Under the pieces are notes generated by a model that searched no databases, was not told where the DNA came from, and saw only the letters and a program-made list of their open reading frames with translations. A stretch of 64,000 bases of DNA from Merluccius polli (lineage: Eukaryota; Chordata; Actinopteri; Gadiformes; Merlucciidae). The stretch lies in NCBI GenBank assembly GCA_030340625.1, contig JAOPHQ010000913.1, positions 42,242 through 106,241 on the forward strand, in the 5' to 3' direction. The position numbers were made by a program, and so were the translations under genes. Positions within the stretch are counted from its first letter, which is position 1, and every line of letters begins with the position of its first letter. Positions 12,554 through 24,629 of this stretch are shown in pieces.

Positions 12554-14128
12554 GTGTGTTCTATTTTTCTATTTTTCTTATTTTTGCTTTTTTTACTTGG
12601 GTAATTACGTATTGTTTGAGCATTGTTGGAAGGAGCTTGAGTTATTACTTACTACTATTTACTTTATTATGTCTTAGAATTCTTATTTGTAGGAGCCATG
12701 AAGGTGTGTATACAGAATAGAATTTCATGGTTTATATTTGGGTTGTTAGATTTGGTTATTTTTTGTTGTTGTTTATTTTTGATATCACAGTAATTGGGTC
12801 ACGGGGATATGGGTGGTAACACTTAGTTAATATATTCACCAGTGCACCTGCCAGCGGCAGGTAACAAGGAAAGAGAGGGTGAGTGACTGGGAGGCTGTAT
12901 TTTTTGTTGACCGCTGTTTTTGCTTTTGATCGCTGTGATTGATTTCTTTTTCATACTTGGAGCACGTTATAATAAGTTGTTCTACTTCTTTAATAAAAAC
13001 CTGTAAACGTATTTTTTGGAAAACAACTCCGGACGCACGCCGTCCGGAGTTGTTTTCCTAAATGCTGTTTATTGTTGACAAAAATGTAGTGACTATTATC
13101 AAAACAATGCAGTCGCTGAGAGGCTGAGGGTTAGGGTGTTTGGTGATTGTCTGACGCGCTGTACAAACAAAACATTCACTGAGAACAGAAACGCAGGATC
13201 AAGGATCAAAATGGGAGAAAGGATCGTTGGAGATAAATGAAGGAGGAAGGCACTGGCTCTCAATCATTACAAGCTCGGGAGACGCAGTCAAAAGCCAGGT
13301 ATGCTTACTGGTGTATATGTGCATTAAGCTGTGTACTAATGGAAGGAATACGGCTTGCATATTCTTTGATCTTTGTCCATTGGGGACAATTGTTTGATTG
13401 AACACCGTTTGGGAGAGTTGGTCTTCCCGATTGCTGGCATTGATTGTGTGGATCCACTGCTGTAATATCTCCGTGCTGTCAGATGATGAATCTCCACTTT
13501 GTCTCTTTAAAATTGCCGCTGTGCTGCTGATGTGTGTATGTGACGTTGTCTGGAGGAATTTTCTTTCGGTCTGTGGAAGTGTTTGGATGCACAAATGTAT
13601 TGAAAAGGAACTGCAAAAGGAAAATGAGTCAAATAAGTGCTGTCATTTCAAGTTCTGAAATGGAGTTTGGAAAAGGGAATCCAAGCCCACTGCAAAGGCT
13701 TTGGAGAATGAAATTGAAAAGCTTCAACGGGAAAGGACGATGAGTGTGAATAAAATTAAAGGGTTCATACCACAAATGAAATCATTCATGAAAAAAAGGG
13801 AAAATGTCTCACAGGTACAATCTCTTTGGAAGAGTTTAAATGAACATTGTGAAAATGCCACCGTGTCACATAACACAGGGCTGATAGCGTTCCGGCACCA
13901 CGCCGGAATTCCGGCGTACCGACGTGTCTGTGAAAAAAAAAATCATGTTCGCGTTCGCGTGGTCTGACATCGTCCATCGTAATGGCTGACTGACATCACG
14001 ATGGAGAGCCACCATCGTGATGCCACGCCCCCTCTCTTCTATAGTTATTACCTAAAAACGTTGCAGGGATTGCTCTGTAAATAAATTGAAAATATAATAA
14101 TGGTCCATATAAAGTGCTGTAAGTTAAC
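12554..14128. other. No gene seen; two hairpins
   Basis: AT-rich flank of the LINE followed by unassigned sequence. A perfect 18-bp stem hairpin lies at 13018-13058 and an 11-bp stem hairpin at 13994-14022. Short frames at 13398-13967 show no domain and no coherent exon structure. The 13885-13990 stretch (CCGG and GTTCGCG clusters) looks repeat-derived. Confidence 0.5.
13018..13058. repeat. Perfect 18-bp inverted repeat (hairpin)
   Basis: Arms 13018-13035 and 13041-13058 pair perfectly around a 5-nt loop (CACGC). There is no T-run after it and no gene end beside it, so it is not an obvious terminator. Confidence 0.9.
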
Positions 14129-14560
14129 TAGGGCTGCCCCCTAATAGTCGGCTTAGCCGATCGACGGAGTCTTAGTCGAATACGTTTTCATTAGTCGAGC
14201 AAAATGTAAAACATAAAAATAAGAAGGCATGAGCATCGCAAACCGAATACATCCGTGGTCGCAACAAGCCCTGATTTAACTCATCGCTGCAGGCATACTG
14301 ACCAATACACCTGGGCAGGTAGACACCTGGGCAGGTAGACACCGCTAGACACACGGGACTCATACCGGTAATCGCGGCTTTAGTTCCCCGTGTCTGATCG
14401 CTGTAATTCGGAGCGTGAATATCGGTTGAACGTCTAATACCTTTCTAACTTTAAAAAACACTTTAGTATTTTTAAGACGATAGTCGCGCATCCCTCGTAA
14501 CTACGCCGTGAAGGTGAACCCTCCCGGACTCCGCTATTAACATGAACCGCTCCGGTATTA
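14129..14560. mobile_element. hAT-like MITE fragment
   Basis: Starts TAGGGCTGCCCCC with repeated TAGTCG motifs, a common hAT terminal pattern. 14330-14560 matches the interior of the 9 kb-region MITE (9270-9430) and 63490-63660 inverted. The right end is unclear. Confidence 0.5.
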
Positions 14561-14938
14561 AACGTTTATTTAAAGAATATGAAGAATGTTAAGATTTAAT
14601 TTTTCTTTTTTTAAAGAAACAAAAAGAAAGTAAGAGTTGTGTCTCACAAAACAAGTATGATCCTGCACTGATTTTGAGCCAATAGTCACCTGGAAGGAAT
14701 GCTCATATTTACATGATGAAATGTATTAGCAGGGATGGATTACAGGCCTACCAGGCCCAGGGTCCCAAGAGCTCTGCTGCTCTACACAAAGATGCTACTG
14801 TAATATAGGCTTATATTTGGTTTGTTCATCTCATGCCTGAATTTTGTCAATTTATTTCCACAAAATTCACCAGAATCTATCATTTAAGGGACTATTTATC
14901 CAAATTGTCTTCCAGGGGAGCATACCCCTGGATCCCGC
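14561..14938. other. No gene seen
   Basis: AT-rich sequence with A and T runs, then a segment around 14735-14790 that resembles fragments common in fish repeats. It leads into the gag-like frame. No LTR of the BEL/Pao element was recognised here. Confidence 0.4.
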
Positions 14939-15766
14939 TTGACAATTATGTTGATCAGGGCATATATCTTAGGGGCCCGCTTACCTCCCAGAAAAAAAAA
15001 AGTTCAGGCTCAGGCTTTTTTTCTACTATCACCCCTGCATAACATGCTGATTCCTTTACTCCTTGAGGATGAGCAGAGGAAACAAAATGAATGGTTTTCT
15101 AGCATTATGGACTACAGCAACACATTTCAAAGGGATGTTGAACAGTGGTTGAATGAACCAGAGGAACTATTCCACAATGTCTTACATGTTCAAGCTGATC
15201 CTGGTGAAATGAATGAACAAGTATTTTCTCCAACAGCTGAAGAACCTCAGCTACCGGCTGCTTCCATAACCAATACAGATGACATGCAAGACAATGTAAA
15301 ACCAAATGACAGTGTGTCAAATGTGGGAAGCAGAGTATCCAAATCACAAAACTCTGCTACAGGAAGAAAGTCTGTTGCTTCCAGTGTTTCTTGTGCACGT
15401 CTCAGAGCAGAGGCTGACTTAGCAGCTTTAAGGATGAGACAAAAATTATTAAAAGACAAACAACGGCTACGTAAAAGGAAGGAGCAGCTTGAATTGGATG
15501 AGGAAATTGCAGCAAACATGGCTAAACTTAATGTGCTCAAGTCTCGGAGCATCTCAAGTGGGAAAACCTCTGTATCAAAGCGCTCGGATGGAATGAACTC
15601 CTACTTTGAAAAAGGACAAGGGAATACACAGACCCTCAGTGCTAGAGCAAAGTCATTTCTACCGCAAAGGTCACAACAGGAGATCAAATATATTTATCTG
15701 GATGCAGGAACAAGCCCTAAGGAGAAAAATCCTTCTCAGTTAATAGATCATAGATATACATCATAG
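14939..15766 (+). pseudogene. BEL/Pao retrotransposon gag, N-terminal part
   Basis: Open frame of 275 codons; the gag-like part starts about 15062 (LEDEQRKQNEW). It contains a Ser-rich segment followed by a long charged helix at 15395-15545 (ARLRAEADLAALRMRQKLL, then RKRKEQLELDEE), the coiled-coil pattern of Pao-type gag. The frame then runs into foreign DNA at about 15744 and stops. Compared with related proteins the middle of gag is missing; it resumes at 16401. This is an interrupted pseudogene belonging with the segments 16401-17099 and 29612-33403. Confidence 0.7.
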
Positions 15767-16275
15767 ATCATAAATCCATAGACCACGTAATCGTGGTCTA
15801 TGGGCATCGGGACCATATCCACAATCTCCTCCTCGGTCTCCGCCGGGCCAGGTTCCGGACTTGATGATGTCGGACGAGTGCGGCGCTCCCAAACACCGGC
15901 CCGCGTCTCGTTGCTGTAAGCGTTCCACTCGAACAAGGTTGGTATGGCGTTGGCAGTTAAAAACCGTCTTCCTTTTGCAGTGGTGCGGATCTGGTCCTTG
16001 GTGAAATGACGGCTGCAGACCTTTGTATGCGGAGTAATTGTAAACCCGGTTCTGCGGATCTTGTGAAGCCACTGTGTACGGTGGCCAGTATGTTTAGGAA
16101 ACCGGTGGAAGCTGAGTTCGGTGTTATACCGACTCGATCCAGTACACAGTGGCACACAACAATGCTCATTTGAGCCCCCTACAACCTTCTGCAACTTATA
16201 TCCATCCCTCATGTTATTTTTTTTCTTCTTTCGTACAGTTACAGCTCTCATTTGTTCGTTTTGATTCATATTCAC
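15748..16275 (-). CDS. THAP-type zinc-finger protein, inserted in gag on the opposite strand
   Basis: A 175-codon frame. Its central part fits the THAP C2CH DNA-binding finger: CCVPLC, then FHRFPK, a Trp (QWLHKIR), VCSRHF, and the closing IPTLFEW, over about 85 residues. The tail is acidic (TEEEIVDMVP). A splice acceptor (TTGCAG) lies just before KVVGG at about 16180, so the N-terminal 25 residues may be intron. THAP domains occur in P-element transposases and many host proteins; no transposase catalytic domain is present here. No target duplication was found, so whether it came as a retrocopy or as a transposon part is open. Confidence 0.65.
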   Translation of the reverse strand: MNMNQNEQMRAVTVRKKKKNNMRDGYKLQKVVGGSNEHCCVPLCTGSSRYNTELSFHRFPKHTGHRTQWLHKIRRTGFTITPHTKVCSRHFTKDQIRTTAKGRRFLTANAIPTLFEWNAYSNETRAGVWERRTRPTSSSPEPGPAETEEEIVDMVPMPIDHDYVVYGFMIYDVYL

Positions 16276-16400
16276 CGCTGTTGTAGTGAAGCAGGAAGAA
16301 AACCGGAAACTCTTCTGCCGACAACCGGGGAAAACGGAAGTACGTCACGCGAGTTGTGCACAGAGCGTATACCTGCATGAACTGAACATCCCGGTTTAAC

Positions 16401-17099
16401 ATGCTAACCATCATAAGAAAGTTTCCCTACAAATTCCGGGACAAGTGGCGTTCTGCAGCCTGTGAATTGCAGGAAAGGCGCAGCCAGAGAGCTACATTCA
16501 TGGACATCACAAACTTCATTGAGAGACAAGTGCAGATTCTAACTGACCCAGTGTTTGGAAACATACAGGATGCTCCATCACTGATGACTAATAGAGGTGT
16601 GAACAAGCCTAATCCACAAACTCGTTCTGGAATTAAGGGAACCAGCTTCGCCACCACTGTAGCCCCTGTAATAAGCGGAACTCAGCCGGGAACTAAAGGA
16701 AAGGAACATGTCGAGTCTGCAAGGACAACATGCATCTGTTGTGGAGAAGGACATGCTTTGGATTTGTGTCCACAGTTGGGGAAGAAGGCATACAAAGAGA
16801 AGATAGGCTTCTTAAGAGAGAAGGGTGTCTGTTTCAGCTGCTTGTGTATTGGACACATCAGCAAAGTTTGCAGAAAATGGATTTCTTGTGCAAAATGTGG
16901 TCTCAAACATCCAACTGTTCTTCACATTCCTCAAAGAGAAAGGGACAAGGATTCAGACCAAGCTGTGAGGAAATCAGAGGTGTCAGTCGACAGCGCTCTG
17001 ATGTCAAGTACAGGGGCTGGTGATCACGACTGCAAACTTCCCATAGTTCCAGTGCAAGTAAAGTCCAAGAAGGGCAGTAAGATTGTCACCACCTATTGA
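16401..17099 (+). pseudogene. BEL/Pao gag C-terminal part with zinc knuckles
   Basis: The frame continues gag with FPYKFRDKWR and MDITNFIERQVQILTDPVFG, then a run of cysteine/histidine knuckles: CICCGEGHALDLC, CFSCLCIGHISKVC and CAKCGLKHPTVLH (16730-16930). This is the nucleocapsid-like part that binds the element RNA. It ends artificially at TAT|TGA (17097), where a DNA transposon enters. The same reading continues at 29616 with the protease motif, so gag and pol were one frame before insertion. No other lesion is visible in this segment. Confidence 0.8.
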
Positions 17100-17400
17100 G
17101 GGCCCAAGAACATAACCTCCTATCTAAAAAATTCAAAAACACAAAAAACTGTTGTTTTCTTGTAGAATGCTATTTTTTAAGGATACCCCTATACAATTCA
17201 CTGTTTTGGGACTATATTACTATATTATGTGTTAACGATACCAACCAGGAATTAGGGACTCGCAAAGTGCAGATAGGAGGTTTGGTAACCCTTCCTTTTA
17301 CAGTACGGTAATTACCAGCTAATTACCTGGTAATTAAATGTAATTACCTTCTAATTACCAAGTACTTACCAGGTAATTACCAAGTATTTACATTACATAT

Positions 17401-17752
17401 TTACCTGGTAACTACCACTTATTTACCTGGTAGTTACCTGATATTTACCTGGTAACTACCACTTATTTACCTGGTAGTTACCTGATATTTACCTGGTAAC
17501 AACCACTTATTTACCTGGTAGTTACCTGATATTTACCTGGTAACTACCACTTATTTACCTGGTAGTTACCTGATATTTACCTGGTAACTACCACTTATTT
17601 ACCTGGTAGTTACCTGATATTTACCTGGTAACTACCACTTATTTACCTGGTAGTTACCTGATATTTACCTGGTAACTACCACTTATTTACCTGGTAGTTA
17701 CCTGATATTTACCTGGTAACTACCACTTATTTACCTGGTAGTTACCTGATAT
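17401..17752. repeat. 44-bp minisatellite, exactly eight units
   Basis: Each unit holds TTACCTGGTA and the near-complementary TACCTGGTAGTTACC, so it is rich in dyads. 17320-17400 and 17760-18110 hold diverged TTACC/GGTAA motifs, so the array grew from a longer simple region. It is subterminal in the transposon. It is not a CRISPR: there are no distinct spacers. Confidence 0.95.
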
Positions 17753-18137
17753 GGTAAAAACATAAACAAAAACATGTTGGTATTTACCAGGTAAATACCA
17801 ACAAGTTACCCAGTATTTACTAGATATATACTGAAAACTACCAGGTATTTATCCAGGAATTATAGATTATGTATTACCAATCAACCTGTGTAGTGACAGT
17901 GAGGGTAGTAATGACTCTGATATTTACCTGGTAATTACCCAGTATTTACTTGATAACTTGCAACTATTTACTAAGTAATTACTTTCTAATTACCCAGTAG
18001 TTACAATTTACCCAATAACCCCCATGTATGTATGCAGATATTAACTGGTATTTACCCAGTAATTACAAATGTGTACCACATACATTCCAAAACATTATCA
18101 GGTAAAACCCTGTGAATTACCCTAAGGAAGGTGGAAC

Positions 18138-18400
18138 TAGTGATGGCTCGTTCGCGAACGAACTAGTTCGAACGAACGACTCTTTAAAGTGAACGAAGTG
18201 ACCTCGTTCGCCACTCTCGTTCGTCTCGTTCGCCGTCGTTCGTCTCGTTCGCTGAGTCTCTGACGCGCTGCTGATTCGCGGCGCTGATTCGCGAGTCGTT
18301 CTGACTGTGATTGACTCGAGGACTGAGACGTCACGACTCACGAGAGCCAGCCAATCGTATTTAAATATCAGTGAAATGGTAAATGCATGCTGTCTTTGTA
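18138..18400. mobile_element. hAT-like MITE rich in TTCGCGAA/TTCGAACGAA motifs
   Basis: Begins TAGTGATGGCTCGTTCGCGA, followed by dense CGTTCG/CGAACG palindromes, a pattern known from fish non-autonomous hAT elements. The right end is not clear and no target duplication was found. The arginine-rich frames here are artefacts. Confidence 0.5.
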
Positions 18401-18749
18401 TTTTCTGTGTCATGCCAGATTAATAATATATTTGAATGTCTCGTCAATCTGTCTCGTTTTTCATGATCATCGTCTCATCGTCTGTAAGTAGACTCTCTGG
18501 TGTAAAAGTATAGTGTAAAAGGTAAAAAACTAGCAAAGATGCAACATTAGTGCATATTATTTGTATCTCGTCAGCTCAGGTTTGAAAAACATTATGCAGT
18601 GTACAGTATGCCCAACATAAAGACCAAGAACACAAATACTGTATAAACACTGGCCAGAGACCTACACTGTCCAACACTATGGTTCCTTTAAGCAGTGTAG
18701 TGAGGTAAAGCATCATAGAATGCATGGCAGTCCTGAGGAAGTACAGCCT

Positions 18750-20116
18750 TCAGAGCTTGTAAGTCATCATATTTTGACTTTTTGATGTTTCTGCATATTT
18801 CCTCCTGATTGAACCAGTGTTTTCTTTACACCTCTGTGGCAAAGGAAGAACATCTGATTCACAGTAGTAAAGTTTGTACTCAAGAGACCCATCTTTGTAT
18901 CTCAAATGACGGATGTCAGTGACAACCCGATCACCAACCTTATGTCCAGGGCGGATTGTGGAATAGTATGTTAGATCAGTATATGTCTTGAAGAAGTCAT
19001 GCTTCAGGTACTCAACCTTGTAGGGCTGCTTTGGACGGGCTTCCTCTATGTACGTTTTGTAGTTGCTGGGGACATAGATTTTTTTGTCCCTGAGTGCTCT
19101 TTCACAGGCAGCGTGTACGCTATCACATTTGCATGTGACCTTTTTCCAGGATTTTCTGAAAAACCGTTTTCTTGGTTTTGCAGCAGAAGTCATACAGTGC
19201 ATTGGCAAGAACTTTATTTCTGTTCTGGTAAGTACATCCATCTGAGTACACGATTATGGTGGATGCTGCTTTGCACCTTTCATTGTTGTTCAAGTAATCC
19301 AGAAGACAGGTTGCAAATGTGTCGGCATCTAGCCCCCCTTCACCTTCATGCCAAAAGTAACATTTGGAATCATGGGAATGAAGGTTGTAGATTGTGTAAT
19401 TGTGACAGGCTAGCTTAGTTCTGTAATACAGTGCACTGGCCTTGAGTGCTGGAGCCAACAGTACTGCTTCAAGATCCACTGTTAACACCACAGTCGATTT
19501 GTCTCCTGCATACCTTTCCTTGTCCGGTGTCTTTTGCCTGCGTGCCATATCCTTCAGTTTGATATGCTTCTCATAAGCTTCCTTGTCCTTATTGCTCTCC
19601 TCATATTGAACACACACATCGCATTGGTCTTTCTTTGGCTTAAATAAGCTCAGGTTCATTTGTTTGAAGACCGTTCTGAGGATGCAATCACTGGCTGCCT
19701 TATGACCATGTTCTCCACAGTACGTCTGGTATCCTCTGTACAGTGAGGAAAATGTACCGAATACTGGCTCCAGATACAATTTTGTACCTCCGACAGTAGT
19801 GACTTTCAACCTGTGGCAGTTTGTTGAGAAATTCTTGTGCAGAACCATCCTGCCGACTGCAGCTCCTTGATGGTGTTTGCTGTTGCGGCTGGTGCATTCC
19901 CGTGTCCGATTTGGCCCATTCGTGGACACTCCATGCTCCAATGTTGAGTGTGGACAGAAACATTGTCTGGCAAACTGGTACCTGATTGTTATCAACCTGC
20001 AGTTTGTACTTATATGTTCGGTTCTTCCGAGATTGACCACCTGTTGTTTGTCGTTTTGTAGGGCATGCTTCAATCTGTGACGACACGTAAATCTTCCTTT
20101 GCTCCCAGGTCATCTT
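18750..20116 (-). pseudogene. Transposase-like gene, core and C-terminal part (split by ERV)
   Basis: Continuation of the gene that starts at 27738. After the ERV the frame resumes with MTWEQRKIYVSSQIE. Recognisable pieces: QEFLNKLPQVESHYCR, YLEPVFGTFSSLY, the zinc-binding-like KKDQCDVCVQYEE (about 19620), TVDLEAVLLAPALKA (first acidic position), HNYTIYNL, WHEGEGGLDADTFA, VYSDGCTYQNRN (second acidic position), then GHMQM and CDSVHAACERAL. I recognise this as a widespread animal transposase-like family with a D-D-type core, compatible with Sola. Frameshifts lie near 19780 and at about 19125; the second hits the GHxQM-DSVH motif, where the third acidic residue is expected. Not functional. Confidence 0.7.
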
Positions 20117-20522
20117 TGTTGCGAATTAATAACATGTATCATCAGGCTGTAAAATATCTGCACATAGCCAGGAGTAGAAATAAATATACAAGTTGTAGTA
20201 ACTGCACCTCAACACATGATGGCGCCAAACAATATACTGGGGGCGGCGCTTAACGCTAGCCATTGTGCGTCATGGAGGCCACGCCTCCTGCCCAGTGACT
20301 ACCGGTGGAAGTCGCCGGCTCAAGTCAGAACACCCCAGGCAGCGCATAGGAAAGAAGCAAAGCGACTGAGGATGCAACGTTTGGGGTTCTCCACGCGGCC
20401 TGATATACATATAATACCTCTCCTTCTGGTTCATAGTTAAATAACTTAAACCTAAACAAATAAAGTGAGATATAAGCGTTCCTGTTGTCGGCAGCCTTCT
20501 TCCCCGGGACACAAACCCCACA
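20117..20522 (+). repeat. 5' LTR of Trp-primed ERV (subtype A)
   Basis: TGTTGCGAAT...CCCCACA, 406 bp, with an AATAAA at about 20459. It differs from the 3' LTR at about 20235, 20400 and 20470. Confidence 0.9.
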
Positions 20523-20525
20523 TTC

Positions 20526-20543
20526 TGGTGACCCCGACGTGAT
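20526..20543 (+). promoter_or_regulatory. Primer-binding site, tRNA-Trp
   Basis: Starts TGGTGACCCC three bases after the LTR. It is complementary over 18 bases to the 3' end of vertebrate tRNA-Trp with CCA. Confidence 0.85.
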
Positions 20544-21283
20544 TCGGGGAAAGAGAGGTTTTATTTGGAACCTTGGAACTTTGGCCGCACTGCAACCGTA
20601 CGACTCATCAGCTCTGCCACATGGCGCCATAACAGGAGGTAAGCAGTGCCCATTGCTCAGGCTAAAACTGCACATAGATAGATATAGGATTATTAGGTGA
20701 CAGAGCTGCTAGCGTACGTTGTGGTAGAGCTTTGGTTCTTCGGTCCATAGTCGTTATAGTTAAGCCGACGTAAAATGAACAGGCGCTGTATACTCAAATT
20801 GGGATTGATTAAATTATATTAGTCGCCATTGTATGACAAATAGAAGAACCAAGAGGCCAGTACTGTATGTATTATTAAAACTCGGTACGGGACCTGGGAG
20901 TATAAAAACTCGGCGCGGAGCTTTTAGAGTATAAAATTTAAAACTTAATACAAACTTGGGAATATAAAAACTCGGCACGGAGCTTTAGAGTATAAAAAAA
21001 AAATAAAATTAAAAATTAAAAATTAAAAATAATAACAAAAAAATTAAAACTCAGTACAAAACTGGGAATATAAATTTGGGGCATAACCCCTAGAGTATAG
21101 GAGAGTGGAAAACGGAGATCGATAGGGTACAGATTGCTACTAACATTGTTACTAACATTGTTACTAACATTGCTACTAACATCAAATGCACAAAGAACTA
21201 CGCTAACTTGCATGTAACTCAACAACCCGCATAATTCGGCATGTGCTAAATGCTTGATAACCGTGCTAATATGCTCTTAATGC

Positions 21284-21472
21284 CTAACATGTGGAAATAG
21301 CTTAGCCTTCTTTGTCTTGTAGCATTTCTGTGCTAGTGGCCCCAGCCTAACATGTGGAAATAGCTTAGCCTTCTTTGTCTTGTAGCATTTCTGTGCTAGT
21401 GGCCCCAGGCTAACATGTGGAAGTAGCTTAGCCTTCTTTGTCTTGTAGCATTTCTGTGCTATTAGCCACAAG
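21284..21472 (+). repeat. 63-bp tandem repeat, three units
   Basis: Units start at 21284, 21347 and 21410 with CTAACATGTGG and contain GTAGCATTTCTGTGCTA. They lie in the ERV leader. The minus-strand frame across them (KCYKTKKAKL repeats) is a by-product of the 63-bp period. Confidence 0.9.
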
Positions 21473-21999
21473 CTATCCCGAGGGGCTAGCGGATATGCTA
21501 GGTATTTAGAACTGAAGATAGCCCACCACGGGGGGTGGTTTATGGCTCATTGTTCCAGGGGGGATGGTAACATTCTTGTGTTCCTAGCCATTTGGCCCAA
21601 GTGGAGGCTAATGGCTATGCTAAGTCTAGGGAGAGACGGTAAACACATCTATCTAACCTATAGACATATACCTAACAGTGCCAGTGGATTTGGAGCCCTT
21701 CCACATATGGGCACACACATAGTAGGATATATACACAATATTAACGTGGAGGATATAAAGTGTGCGCATTTAAATAAGTTCTATGCTATGGTAACACAGC
21801 AGGGAGCATAGATTACAAATCCCTGTCAGCCATTTTGGGAGTCCCCAAAATGGCCCCAAAGACCCCCTACCCCTCGACCACCCCTACCCCCACCCAGACT
21901 ACCCAGACTTTCCCCCTCCCCCTCCCCCGACGACTGACCATGAAGAAGGGGACAAAGGAATGGCGTTTGCCAGTCTGCGTTTGCAAGTATGAATGAAGT

Positions 22000-23690
22000 G
22001 TGAATGAAGTTGTGCACTCCTAGAATGCAAGGGGAGAAGGCAGAATGGAGCCCAATACAATAATTTGGTTTAATGTTATTATCTAGACATATACATTTAT
22101 AAATAACTATGTTAACAGATGTCATTACTGTGATAAAAAGTGTTGTTGTGTAAAAACTGATTATTCATAAGCATCAACTTGTCAGTAATAGGAAGGTGTT
22201 AAAATTGACATTAACTCTTTGTTTTATTCTTTCCTTTAACCTTAAGAGAAGGAGGGGACCTCCATGCCCCTTCCAAAGAAAGATCATGAACACCTCTTTT
22301 TGTTTTTATTAATGATAAGAAATTATAAGGTTAACAAAGGAGGAAAGGGAAGTTGGACAGGACACAATGAGATGGGGACAGTAAGTGGTAATTCTTATAA
22401 CAGGAGGATTTATTTAGAAAGACAGAGGGAAGTAGACAGAAGGATAGAAGAAGGGAAAGTGTAAGAAAGTTAAAGAAAGTTAAAGAAGGTAAAGAGAGAA
22501 ATGTGGTCTAGAGAGAGAGGGACAGAGCAGAGATAAAGCCGCAGGAGGTAATTTAGATAAGGAGATCTAACAAAGGAGGGAGGCATTATAGAGTTATGTA
22601 GGGGTTTACCTTATAATAGTAGTGGTAATAATAATAATGATGTTAATGATAATAATAATAATAATAATAATAGACATAATGAAACATAACGAAGAAAGCA
22701 ATGCGAACATTAGGCGGTTGAAGATCAGGTCAACTATGTATATATGTCTGTTATTTGTTTTTGTTTCCTGTTGATTTTGTTTTCTTTGTGTATTTGTTTT
22801 ATACTTTTAACTGTTTGTGTGAGTGTTTTGTGCTTTATAGGACAAATAGCAGACCAACAGCTCAGTCACGTCACATGAAGCCCCGAACCCCTGGTACCCC
22901 CTCATGAGTATTTGTGCATAAGATGGTTGATGGGCATAATACGGCCCTATCTGATAGTTTCATTTAAATCAGAAGTTATCTCCTCTACCACTCGTCCACA
23001 GTAGTCCAGAGGTCAACCAGCGCTGGGGACTGTTAAGCAGTCCAGGGACTTTTCTCCCGCCTCAAGCGACGATATGGGAGTGTGGTAGAGTCATAACCTG
23101 ATACACAGTGTAGGGGTGTAACAATTAATACAGTCAATTTTTGGGTTGCTCAGTTTACCTTCATAATGTGGTGTCCATTGTCTTGTTTTTATATACGATG
23201 TTTTGTTTTTGCTCAATGATGCTGACCATTGCTGAGGTTATGATTCTTAGATGGACCAGAGGGTTTTCACCTGGGACACACACACAGGTGCCATTTGATT
23301 ATTAGAGGTGACTTGGGCGATGACAATGAGGAAATTGAGGTTGGTTTATCTGAGCCATATCCATTTTTAGTAAGCAAAACTATTCAATGATTGTGTGTGG
23401 TTACATATATATTCAATTTTAACTTCACTCACCATATTTACCTATTGTTTGACTCACCATTGTATGCAAGTTTGTTTTGATATAACTCTCACATATGGTT
23501 CGAACTACTTAGATTAATAACGATATAAGATCATTAAGACCATATAGGATTAAGACATGCCTGATCTATAATTCCATAATGGAAACGACTGTCTACATAT
23601 TGTTTGATGTATTGTGTTAGATGTTTTCTTTGCAAAGATACTGGTTGGTTCTGGTCTCTCTTCCCCCAGGACAATGGAGGGGGGTCCATT
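22000..23690 (+). mobile_element. ERV internal block E, env frame deleted
   Basis: Matches 1-1330 and 57480-55200 inverted. It carries the ATT/AAT tract (about 22620-22672). The env-like frame present at 55743-56186 is absent here. No open frame is of note. Confidence 0.65.
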
Positions 23691-24545
23691 AGAGAGAGGA
23701 CAGTTGATCTGGGGTTCCTGCCCTAAATGGACTCAAACTCATATTTGGACATTGAAATGGACTCCATACACAAAATGAACAGCAGGAACATTCCTGTTAC
23801 CAGCGGTTGATAAGTTTCATATCAGGAGGCAACATGGTTGACGGTCTTATCTGAATGTGATGTGTTTTTACACTCTATATTTTCAATTTTCTTTTTGATT
23901 CTTTTAATGATTGATTATTCACAAGCGATTGATGTTGAAAGATGTTAACACTCATTATGATTTGTTGTGCATTGGCAGTGACTGGATTGCAGAGAAGTGC
24001 TTAATCCTGATGGGGGGTGAGATCTTCTCTACCGTCATGATACTCTTTTTTCATCTCCTAGAGGTGGTTATCGACTGGATGATGGTAACCCGACCTGGAC
24101 AGACCTCTCTTCAGCTGCTGAAAGAATAACTGGGAAGAGTTCTTTCCGGTGGGGTGAGACTAGCTCATGAATTTGGCCTTATTAGAACAATTGAATAAGT
24201 TTACCTAGTCTAAGAGTAAAATAAAATAATGTGGGCATAAGATTTAAAGGTAACGCTAGAAGACTAAAATAGTTGTGCCAAAAAGCTTGATAAACTAGGA
24301 CCCAGACTGTCATGTACATATACTTTATGATATCATCGATATATAAAGGTCACTACAAGCGGGAAGAATGAATGCAACATGCTTAACTTTGTGTTAATTT
24401 TACGTGACTTTTTCAAAGTCACGAGGAGGGAATAAGTAGGATATTTTATTTCAAGGAGGGAATATTTCTGTATCTTATTTGCAAGGATATTTTATTTCAA
24501 GGAGGGAATAGTTTTGCATTTTATTTTCAAGGGGGGAGTAATTGT
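23690..24545 (+). mobile_element. ERV 3' block T with repeated purine tracts
   Basis: Matches 50810-49976 inverted: the region that directly precedes the 3' LTR in the second ERV. Here it ends in three copies of AAGGAGGGAATA or AAGGGGGGAGTA (24420-24540) but no LTR follows. The frame homologous to the one at 50222-50437 is broken by stops. Confidence 0.65.
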
Positions 24546-24629
24546 GCATTTAGATTTTTTGTTTTTTTGTTTTTCGTTTTATTTGTTTAAGTGTTGAATT
24601 TACATAAGTCAGACATATGGTCTTTGAAC

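Noticed and set aside
13018..13058. Transcription terminator
   Set aside because: Intrinsic terminators of this type are bacterial; there is no T-run and no upstream gene.
17401..17752. Regular array that might suggest CRISPR
   Set aside because: The units are joined head to tail with no unique spacers, and this is vertebrate DNA.
21277..21471. Minus-strand repeat protein KCYKTKKAKL
   Set aside because: A by-product of the 63-bp non-coding repeat in the ERV leader.
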